Assembly (NCBI GenBank): GCA_946478675.1
Contig: CAMLEF010000175.1
Span: 1 to 9,194 of the forward strand
Direction: 5' to 3'
Origin: an uncultured Flavobacteriales bacterium
GTDB lineage: Bacteria; Bacteroidota; Bacteroidia; Palsa-965
DNA length: 9,194 nt
Part shown: positions 1-5,601 of the stretch, in pieces
Layout: every line of letters starts with the position of its first letter
How positions within the stretch are numbered: the first letter of the stretch is position 1
The notes under the pieces: generated by a model
Databases searched by the model: none
What the model saw: only the letters and a program-made list of their open reading frames with translations
What the model was told of the DNA's origin: nothing
Translations under genes and position numbers: made by a program

Positions 1-2646
1 GTGGCGGTTGCGACCGATCGTTAGCTCGGCAGCATGATTGATCGCCATGATCTCGAAATCGGAAATATCGTGGCGTTCGTTGCGGTTTGCTTTTGCAGCG
101 ATGATCGCGCTCGGCACCGTGCGGAAGATTGCTTCGAGAATGCTGTCGAGCTGGCGGATGCGCGTCACGTCGATAAAGCTGATGACCACGCCGTCGATCT
201 TGCGGTCGTAACGTTCGTACGGCACGATGCGCAGAATGCAGATGGAATCATCGACGGCGACTTCGCGCTCGGCAGGCATCCCGGAGCGGATCACCTGGCG
301 GATGTCGCCGATGAAGTCGACGCCTTTGAAACGTGTAGTGATGTCGACGATGGAACGGTGCACGTCGGAAGGGATCAGGTTCACCATGCGCGTAACGCTC
401 GGACTGAATTTCTTCACGATGAAATTTTTGTCGACGAGGATCTGGCCGATATCGGAATTGCGGAAGTAATTGTTCAGGTCGTCGTTCAGCTCGATCAGTT
501 CCTTGATCTTGAGCTGGTGCTCGACGCTCAGCGTATGCAGCTCTTCGTTCAGCGATTGCAATTCCTCGTTGCTGCTCTGCAGCTCTTCGTTGGTGGAAAC
601 CATTTCCTCGTTGGCGCTTTGCAGTTCTTCGTTGGCGGCTTCCATTTCTTCGATCAGCGCCTGCAGGTTTTCGCGCGTATCCCGCAACTCGCGCTCGAGC
701 TCTTCGATGCGTTTGGTTTCGTGCTCCGTGATCTCGCGAACCGGGTTATCGGAAGACGATTCGACACGCACCTCTTCTTTTAGCACGACGAAAACAAATT
801 GCTGCGCGAAACTGGAGTGATGGAGATATGGTTTTACGATCACGTCGACAATGCGCACTTTATCGCCCTGGTGAAGCTTGACGCCTTTCTGCGACATCGG
901 GCGGTTCTCCTGTATCGCACGGCGAACAATGGCGCTTATAACGACGGCAAGATCGGGATGCACCAGCTTGAGCAGGTTGAAATTGAACTGCTCCTGCGGA
1001 AACCCGAGATAGCTTTTGTAATTGCCGATCGCCTGGCGCACGTCGAAATTCAGGTCGATGAAAATGCCGGCATAGGCCTCGTCTTCGAGCAGCGTCTCCT
1101 TGAAGAGCTCACCGAGATGCTGCAGCGGGTTCTTCGCTTTGACTTCCGTGACGGTACGAACGAGCGCATTTTTATCGAACGGCTGGAAATATGGTTGCTG
1201 CTCGTACAAGCGCGCTTTGCTGATGCATTTATAAATGCGCCACTTCTTGTCGATCTCTTCCAGTGAAGAGCGCAGCACGTCGACATGCTCGCTCGGCCCG
1301 ACGAAAAGATAGCCGTTCAGGTTGAGCGCGAAATGCAGCTTTCGCAAAATGCTTTTCTGCGCGTCGGCGTTGATATAGATGAGCATGTTGCGGCAGCTCA
1401 CGAGATCGAGCCGTCCGAACGGCGGATCGCGCAGCACGTCATGATGGGAGAAGACGACCATTTTCCGGATGTCGGGCTTGACGCGGTAATTGTCGCCGTC
1501 AGGCTCGAAACATTTCGCGATACGCTGGCCGGAAACCACATCAATGATAGAACGCGGGTAAACGCCTTTCGACGCAATCTCGAGCGCGTCACGATCGATA
1601 TCGGTAGCGAAGATCTTCACCGTCATGTCCCGCAGGCCGTAACGCTCCATGTACTCATGAAAGAGGATCGCGAGCGAATACGCTTCTTCGCCGCTGCTGC
1701 AGGCCACGACCCAAACCTTAATTGTATCACGCGGCTGCTTGCCTTTGAAGATCGCGGGAATGACTTCGTCGCGAAGAATGTCGAACGCTTCTTTGTCGCG
1801 AAAAAAATTCGTGACGTTGATCAGGAAATTCTGCGCAAGAATTTTGATCTCCGCTGCATTATCCTGGAGCAGTGATAAATATTCCTGCGTGCTGGAAATG
1901 TTCAGCTCCGCCATGCGCTTCGACAGTCGCCGGATCAGCGTCGGATGTTTGTAATGGCTGAAATCCTGGCCCGCCACTTTGCGGATCAGCTGGATGATCT
2001 CGCTGAGCACGACTTCATCGCTGTGTGTATTCAGGCGAAGCGAGCGCATCGAATGCGGATCGTTGATATAATCGATGAGCTCGGCGATCATGTGCTGCGG
2101 CGGCAGGATGAGGTTGGCTACGCCGGCAGCGATCGCGCTATCGGGCATCCCGGAAAAACCGGAAGTAGCAGGTTCCTGCACGATGACGATGCCGCCTTTT
2201 CCGGAGATCGCGGTTACACCTTGCGTCCCGTCGGTGCCTGTTCCGGAAAGCACGATGCCGATCGCATCTTTACCATATTCATCCGCCATCGAAGTGAAAA
2301 GAAGATCGATGGTATGATTGACGACTGCCGCTTTCTCTTTGTCGTGCAGCACCAGCCTGCCGGATTTCACCATCATCGTTTTTTTGCTCGGCAGCAGGTA
2401 CACGCAATCAGGCATCAACGCAGCGCCATCGGTTGCTTCGATCACCTGCATTTTGGTGTGACGCGCGAGCAGCTCGGGCATGAGGCTTTTATAATCCGGT
2501 GAAAGATGCTGTACGATCACGAAAGCAAAACCGGTATTCACCGGCGCATTCGAAAGCAACAAATTAATCGCTTCCAGCCCACCTGCCGAAGCGCCTATTC
2601 CCACTACGTAAAATGGAGCCTGGTATTCTTTATTTCTTGCAGACAT
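1..2646 (-). CDS. CheB-CheR hybrid sensor protein with PAS domains (3' end outside window)
   Basis: A chemotaxis-type methylesterase and methyltransferase are fused to sensory domains, probably in a cytoplasmic signalling protein. Reading from ATG at 2646, 882 codons are open to the edge. Residues 12-190 are a CheB methylesterase domain with the expected triad: S20 in GASAGG, H47 in QHLSPDY and D139 in SGTGTDG. There is no receiver domain in front. Residues about 210-490 are CheR: FLINVTNFFRD at 274, the SAM-binding stretch WVVACSSGEEAYS at 312-324, FATDID, and CRNMLIYI at 418. Residues about 508-625 resemble the PAS-like domain usual after CheR. A coiled coil of EELQSxN heptads follows (about 642-727), then a PAS domain (about 727-832) and the start of another at the edge. 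Such hybrids often continue into more PAS domains or a histidine kinase, which cannot be seen here. AGGTAAAGAAAATG gives a modest ribosome site. No chemoreceptor or flagellar gene is nearby, so a role outside classical chemotaxis is likely (inference). Confidence 0.95.
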   Translation of the reverse strand, partial: MSARNKEYQAPFYVVGIGASAGGLEAINLLLSNAPVNTGFAFVIVQHLSPDYKSLMPELLARHTKMQVIEATDGAALMPDCVYLLPSKKTMMVKSGRLVLHDKEKAAVVNHTIDLLFTSMADEYGKDAIGIVLSGTGTDGTQGVTAISGKGGIVIVQEPATSGFSGMPDSAIAAGVANLILPPQHMIAELIDYINDPHSMRSLRLNTHSDEVVLSEIIQLIRKVAGQDFSHYKHPTLIRRLSKRMAELNISSTQEYLSLLQDNAAEIKILAQNFLINVTNFFRDKEAFDILRDEVIPAIFKGKQPRDTIKVWVVACSSGEEAYSLAILFHEYMERYGLRDMTVKIFATDIDRDALEIASKGVYPRSIIDVVSGQRIAKCFEPDGDNYRVKPDIRKMVVFSHHDVLRDPPFGRLDLVSCRNMLIYINADAQKSILRKLHFALNLNGYLFVGPSEHVDVLRSSLEEIDKKWRIYKCISKARLYEQQPYFQPFDKNALVRTVTEVKAKNPLQHLGELFKETLLEDEAYAGIFIDLNFDVRQAIGNYKSYLGFPQEQFNFNLLKLVHPDLAVVISAIVRRAIQENRPMSQKGVKLHQGDKVRIVDVIVKPYLHHSSFAQQFVFVVLKEEVRVESSSDNPVREITEHETKRIEELERELRDTRENLQALIEEMEAANEELQSANEEMVSTNEELQSSNEELQSLNEELHTLSVEHQLKIKELIELNDDLNNYFRNSDIGQILVDKNFIVKKFSPSVTRMVNLIPSDVHRSIVDITTRFKGVDFIGDIRQVIRSGMPAEREVAVDDSICILRIVPYERYDRKIDGVVISFIDVTRIRQLDSILEAIFRTVPSAIIAAKANRNERHDISDFEIMAINHAAELTIGRNRH
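536..654 (-). repeat. Six tandem 21-base units coding coiled-coil heptads
   Basis: Within the CheB-CheR gene, related 14-base cores on the plus strand start at 536, 557, 578, 599, 620 and 641, an exact 21-base period. TGCAGCTCTTCGTT is identical at 536 and 578, and the copy at 620 differs by one base. In the protein this is residues 666-707: EEMEAAN, EELQSAN, EEMVSTN, EELQSSN, EELQSLN, EELHTLS. The heptad linker between CheR/PAS and the next PAS domain is characteristic of this family and probably passes signals through a dimeric coiled coil. Confidence 0.85.
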
Positions 2647-2968
2647 TTTCTTTACCTGTGAGGTTAGACTTTTTTGCACGGCGTTCTTTTTTGCGCAACC
2701 AAAAATAGAGGCCGTGGTCCTGTTTATTTCCTATTAACAGGGATGATATTTTTTGTGCCGCTGCATGTATTGCAGACGCAACACCTCATGAGTGTGGAAA
2801 TGTGTGGAACTTTTTACACACCTTATCGGGTCCTGTCAGCCGGCTTTCATTTGGGAAAACGAATAAATGCCGCTGCACGCTGTATATAGTCCAAAAACCC
2901 TGCCGACGACTTTTCAGCGTGGCTGTTGAAATGACTTTACAACTATAGTACAGGAAAACAACTTTGTT
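2647..2968. other. Intergenic region upstream of the CheB-CheR gene
   Basis: This 322-base stretch separates two minus-strand genes. I see no convincing gene in it. It holds a possible minus-strand promoter box (2700-2707) with a short inverted repeat beside it (2719-2741). TGCCGCTGCA occurs twice (2756-2765 and 2868-2877), and GTGTGGAA occurs twice in close tandem (2792-2799 and 2802-2809), followed by CACAC at 2817-2821 that could pair with the second copy. ACTATAGT at 2942-2949 is a small palindrome. No strong terminator follows the gene ending at 2969; the AACA/TGTT stem just after its stop is too short to count. Confidence 0.6.
2700..2741 (-). promoter_or_regulatory. Possible promoter and operator of the CheB-CheR gene
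   Basis: On the minus strand, bases 2707-2700 read TATTTTTG, a full match to the Bacteroidota -7 consensus TAnnTTTG. This would put the transcript start near 2693 and leave a leader of roughly 45 bases. Upstream of the box, CCTGTT (2719-2724) and AACAGG (2736-2741) form a 6-base inverted repeat with an 11-base centre, where an operator could sit. I find no good TTG -33 element at the expected distance, and an 8-base match in AT-rich DNA may be chance. Confidence 0.35.
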
Positions 2969-3676
2969 CTAATCGGTGAGAATCTTAACTGCGTTCGCGA
3001 TGTTGTTTCCGCGATGATTGCGTTTCATCAGGCGATACATGCGCACGTCGGTGATCACCGCATGCAGATCGAAGTTGAGGCCGATCGCCGTGAAGAAGCC
3101 GTTGAAATCGTAATCCTTCACCTGGTTGTAAACCATCTTGCGGTAACCGACGATCGCTTTCAATCCGAGAAAACGCATCGGTTTGAACGTGGCCGACATG
3201 CCGAAGTTGACGAACACCAGTGCGCCGCTCTGCCTTGCGATCGTTTGATTCGTGGTGATGTTTCTATCCTCGAAACGATTTACGCCCGCGCCGATCTCGA
3301 GCGGCATGCCGAGCGAAAGAAAACGCTTGTCGGAATAAATCAATTCGGTGTTGAGGCTGCCGTAGTTGAGACGCACGAAACGGCCGTACTCCGCACCTTC
3401 GGATGTATAATCGAAGACGCGGAGACGATCGTGCATGTTGTAGTAGCCGAGTGTGAGCCGCAACTTTTCACTGAGCAGCACGCCGATATCGAAGCCGTTG
3501 ATCGCAAGCGCCTGCTTCTGGTAAAACGTGACGCGGTTATCGAGCTTGACCTGCGGACGCACGAGCTTGATGCGGACAATGTCCAGCGAATCGCGAACGT
3601 ATTTTGCCGCATCGAACGTCTGCGCTTTTGCGGTCAGCGCCATCAGCAGCATCACTGCGCACCACAGCTTTTTCAT
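2969..3676 (-). CDS. Secreted protein, probable outer-membrane beta-barrel, function unknown
   Basis: This 235-residue protein was not recognised as a named family. The start at 3676 is preferred to upstream ATGs because it gives a typical signal peptide: MKK, a hydrophobic core (WCAVMLLMALT) and a probable cut after AKA at residue 18. The remainder has many short alternating polar/hydrophobic segments rich in aromatic residues and glycine (for example around LRLTLGYYNMHDRLRVF, LNYGSLNTELIYS, and the C-terminal half near ALVFVNFGMSATF and FTAIGLNFDL). These suggest amphipathic beta strands of a small barrel or porin-like protein; that is inference from pattern. It starts 4 bases after the stop of the dehydrogenase gene, so the two are almost certainly cotranscribed. 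Only a distant AAGGA, inside the end of that gene, precedes the ATG. It could also be a soluble periplasmic beta protein. Confidence 0.8.
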   Translation of the reverse strand: MKKLWCAVMLLMALTAKAQTFDAAKYVRDSLDIVRIKLVRPQVKLDNRVTFYQKQALAINGFDIGVLLSEKLRLTLGYYNMHDRLRVFDYTSEGAEYGRFVRLNYGSLNTELIYSDKRFLSLGMPLEIGAGVNRFEDRNITTNQTIARQSGALVFVNFGMSATFKPMRFLGLKAIVGYRKMVYNQVKDYDFNGFFTAIGLNFDLHAVITDVRMYRLMKRNHRGNNIANAVKILTD

Positions 3677-3680
3677 GTGT

Positions 3681-4475
3681 CTATTTCTTATCCTTGACAG
3701 GCTCCTGCTGCTTTCCCATTTTAGCGGCCAGCTGCTCGTCGGGCGTAACATTGCTCATGCCCACCTGCACTTTGTTTTTAAACCCGGAAACCACCATGTC
3801 TTTATCGGCCATCAACGCCTCGTAACCGTCTTTCGCCACGTCGGCAGGATTCGCCATTTCTTCCTGCATGATCTTCGACGATTCCATATGCGCTTTGCGG
3901 AAGAAGTCGGTGGCGGTAGCGCCGGGCAGCAGCGCGGTCACTCCTACTCCTTTATCTTTTAATTCGTAACGGATCGCTTCGGAGAACGACTGCACGAACG
4001 CTTTGGTGCCGTGATAGATCGACTGCCAGGGCCCCGGCGATTTGCTGGCGATGGAAGAAAGATTGAGCACTTTCCCTTTTCCGCGCTTCACCATATCCCG
4101 CACAAACAGTTTCGTCAGCACCACGAGGCTCGCCACGTTCAGGTTGATGATCGACAGTTCCATCTTCAAATCCGTCTCGACGAATTCGCCGTACAAACCG
4201 TGACCGGCGTCGTTCACGAGCACGTCGACATCGACACCGCGGGCTTTCGTCTCTTCGTACACTTTAAAAGCGTTTTCCACTTCGAAAAGATCTTTCGCCA
4301 TGGCAATCACGCTGATCTTGTACTGCTTTTCCAGTTCTGCGGAAGTTTTCATCAGCTCTTCTTCACTGCGCGCAACGATCACCAGGTCGTACCCGTCTTT
4401 TGCGAAAAGTTTTGCCAGCTCATACCCGATGCCGCTGGTGGCGCCGGTAATCAATGCTGTTTTGTTTGTGTTCAT
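3681..4475 (-). CDS. Short-chain dehydrogenase/reductase (SDR, classical type)
   Basis: This is a 264-residue NAD(P)H-dependent oxidoreductase of the classical SDR family, resembling the broad DltE/YqjQ-like group; its substrate cannot be told. The Rossmann fold begins at once with TGATSGIG (residues 10-17). R36 after the second strand (IVARS) suggests NADP preference. The structural NNAG motif is NDAG here (88-91). The active-site set is present: N113, S141 in LSSIAS, Y154 and K158 in YHGTK. The C-terminus is a short lysine-rich tail. The frame stays open upstream to an ATG at 4598, but I chose 4475 because MNTNKTALITG places the fold at the usual distance from the start and the added 41 residues look like untranslated DNA. 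No clear Shine-Dalgarno is seen. It is the first gene of an operon with the secreted protein and is divergent from the SRPBCC/ArsR pair, 205 bases away. Confidence 0.92.
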   Translation of the reverse strand: MNTNKTALITGATSGIGYELAKLFAKDGYDLVIVARSEEELMKTSAELEKQYKISVIAMAKDLFEVENAFKVYEETKARGVDVDVLVNDAGHGLYGEFVETDLKMELSIINLNVASLVVLTKLFVRDMVKRGKGKVLNLSSIASKSPGPWQSIYHGTKAFVQSFSEAIRYELKDKGVGVTALLPGATATDFFRKAHMESSKIMQEEMANPADVAKDGYEALMADKDMVVSGFKNKVQVGMSNVTPDEQLAAKMGKQQEPVKDKK

Positions 4476-4633
4476 TGTGAAATCTGTATAGATATGCCCG
4501 CCCGGTTCAAGGAACATGCCGCAGCGCCTCTCCTTCGACAAGGAAGATCCGGCAGTGTCCACAAGTGGAAATTTCTCCGCGATCCGTGCAACCGCCACAC
4601 CGTTCCGGGGAAAAAATCAAGCCGTCGTAATAC

Positions 4634-4675
4634 GTAACCTGAAAGTTACCTATATTTGCGTAACCTAAAAGTTAC
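4634..4675 (+). promoter_or_regulatory. Promoter with paired operators, probably bound by the ArsR-family regulator
   Basis: Two nearly identical imperfect palindromes, GTAACCTGAAAGTTAC (4634-4649) and GTAACCTAAAAGTTAC (4660-4675), differ at one base and have GTAAC/GTTAC arms. Their starts are 26 bases apart. Between them lies TATATTTG (4651-4658), a perfect TAnnTTTG -7 box. The implied transcript start (about 4664) falls inside the second palindrome and leaves a leader of only about 17 bases before ATG 4681. A repressor dimer on either site would block RNA polymerase. The regulator gene at 5106 is the obvious candidate, as ArsR-family repressors usually bind inverted repeats at their own promoter. 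The sites are seen directly; the binding is inferred. Confidence 0.8.
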
Positions 4676-4680
4676 TCATT

Positions 4681-5109
4681 ATGCAACGCGACATTATACA
4701 CGAATGGTTCTACCGGCATTCCCCGGAGAAAGTCTGGAATTTCCTTACGGAGCCCGGGCTGCTGGCCACCTGGCTCATGGAAAACGACATTCGCCCGGAA
4801 GTCGGCCACCGGTTTCGCTTTAAAACGAAATCGCGCCCGGGCTTCGACGGGAATATTTTCTGCGAAGTGCTGGAAGTGATCCCGCAGCAACGATTAACGT
4901 ATACCTGGCGCGGCGGGCCTTCTCCCGGCAAGATCACTCTGGACACCGTTGTCACCTGGACGCTCACGGCGAAAGACGGCGGCACCTTGTTGCGGCTCGA
5001 GCACAAAGGATTCCGCGGCATGAAGAATTTCATCGCATACCTCGTCATGAACAAAGGCTGGCAGCTGATCGGCAAACGTTTCCTTCAACATCTCGACGCG
5101 CAACGATGA
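4681..5109 (+). CDS. SRPBCC / AHSA1-domain protein
   Basis: This 142-residue protein has the START-like (SRPBCC) fold of the AHSA1 (Aha1 C-terminal-like) group, a cytoplasmic helix-grip fold that binds hydrophobic ligands in a deep pocket; the ligand is unknown. Family features run in order: an N-terminal strand then HSPEKVWNFLTEPGLLATWL (about 13-32), RFRFKTK, the EVLEVIPQQRLTYTW strand pair, VTWTLTAKDGGTLLRLEHKGF, and a long C-terminal helix ending GKRFLQHLDAQ. Length is normal and the protein looks intact. ATG 4681 is the first start after the promoter box; no Shine-Dalgarno is visible. Its stop overlaps the start of the ArsR-family gene (ATGA at 5106-5109), which implies translational coupling. 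This pairing of an AHSA1 protein with an ArsR-type regulator is common in bacteria, and the regulator probably controls both genes. Confidence 0.93.
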   Translation: MQRDIIHEWFYRHSPEKVWNFLTEPGLLATWLMENDIRPEVGHRFRFKTKSRPGFDGNIFCEVLEVIPQQRLTYTWRGGPSPGKITLDTVVTWTLTAKDGGTLLRLEHKGFRGMKNFIAYLVMNKGWQLIGKRFLQHLDAQR

Positions 5110-5459
5110 AAACTTCCTTCGATGCTTTCCAGGTAGTGGCCGACCCCAGCCGCCGGCATATGCTGAAGCTGCTGACCAAAGACCGCATGACGATCAATGC
5201 GCTCGCCGAAAATTTCGACATGAGCCGTCCCGCAGTTTCCAAGCACGTAAAAATCCTTCACGATGCAGGCTTCATCGCTATAGAAGAAGCAGGTCGTGAA
5301 CGTTACTGCCTGATCTGCGAAGACGGCTTCCGCGAATTGCAGGACTGGCTCAGCTATTTCGACCGCTTCTGGATGAAACGTCTTCGCAGGCTGGAGCAGG
5401 CGCTCGATGCCGTTGAGAAAAAAAGCAACACAAAACGGGTAAAGCGTAATAAAAGATGA
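5106..5459 (+). CDS. ArsR/SmtB-family winged-helix transcriptional regulator
   Basis: This is a 117-residue DNA-binding repressor-type protein. The family entry motif AFQVVADPSRRHMLKLL (residues 7-23) is followed by a helix-turn-helix, TINALAENFDMSRPAVSKHVKIL (29-51), with the recognition helix around S40-L51, and a wing at about 55-70. The ELCVCDL metal-binding motif of ArsR/SmtB metal sensors is absent. Two cysteines (C68, C71) follow the wing strand, but nothing shows that they bind metal, so a non-metal signal is more likely. The C-terminus is strongly basic (KKSNTKRVKRNKR) and may add DNA contacts. The gene overlaps the SRPBCC gene by 4 bases. The paired palindromes at 4634-4675 are the likely operator. 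I saw no clear hairpin terminator in the following 142 bases. Confidence 0.94.
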   Translation: MKTSFDAFQVVADPSRRHMLKLLTKDRMTINALAENFDMSRPAVSKHVKILHDAGFIAIEEAGRERYCLICEDGFRELQDWLSYFDRFWMKRLRRLEQALDAVEKKSNTKRVKRNKR

Positions 5460-5601
5460 AACTCTGCTCCACTTTCCTTTCTATGCTTAGGTGACGAAGC
5501 TCATGAACTGCTCTAACTTGACGAAGATCACCACGTTCGTGTAAAACGGTCATATTTTGCGCACTGCGGTATTATTCACTTTGCATCAAGAATAATACCT
5601 C
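5460..5601. other. Intergenic region between the ArsR-family gene and the adhesin
   Basis: Besides the inverted repeat at 5568-5599, this stretch has TGACGAAG twice (5492-5499 and 5519-5526, 27 bases apart) and GGTGA/TCACC arms (5491-5495 and 5528-5532) that are too far apart and too short for a terminator. No gene or strong terminator is visible, so readthrough from the ArsR operon into the adhesin cannot be excluded. Confidence 0.5.
5568..5599 (+). promoter_or_regulatory. Perfect 10-base inverted repeat directly before the adhesin start
   Basis: GGTATTATTC (5568-5577) and GAATAATACC (5590-5599) are exact reverse complements around a 12-base centre, and the second arm ends two bases before ATG 5602. 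Bases 5576-5583 read TCACTTTG, a 7-of-8 match to the TAnnTTTG promoter box, with TTG at 5557-5559 upstream. As DNA this could be an operator over the core promoter. As RNA, if transcription starts upstream, the hairpin would bury the ribosome-binding region. The two readings cannot be told apart from sequence alone. No Shine-Dalgarno is visible. Confidence 0.55.

Noticed and set aside
34..2502. A chain of long plus-strand open frames (34-783, 799-1266, 1285-1875, 1945-2502) opposite the CheB-CheR gene
   Set aside because: All lie in the frame exactly in register with the antisense codons. They stay open because the real gene rarely uses TTA, CTA or TCA codons. The translations are low-complexity mirrors of the CheB-CheR protein, whose domain motifs are unmistakable on the minus strand.
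2674..2889. A 71-codon plus-strand open frame in the gap upstream of the CheB-CheR gene
   Set aside because: No ribosome site, no recognisable motif, cysteine- and aromatic-rich translation unlike its neighbours, and it overlaps the likely control region. A real small protein cannot be fully excluded.
3014..3697. A 227-codon plus-strand open frame opposite the secreted protein gene
   Set aside because: It is the antisense shadow of a gene with a clear signal peptide and operon spacing; the His/Glu/Arg-rich translation resembles nothing I know.
4476..4598. N-terminal extension of the SDR to an ATG at 4598
   Set aside because: The Rossmann motif would then lie over 50 residues from the start, unlike typical SDR proteins, and the added residues show no signal peptide or domain.
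5491..5532. GGTGA/TCACC arms after the ArsR-family gene as a terminator
   Set aside because: A 5-base stem with a loop over 30 bases and no following T-run is not a credible terminator.
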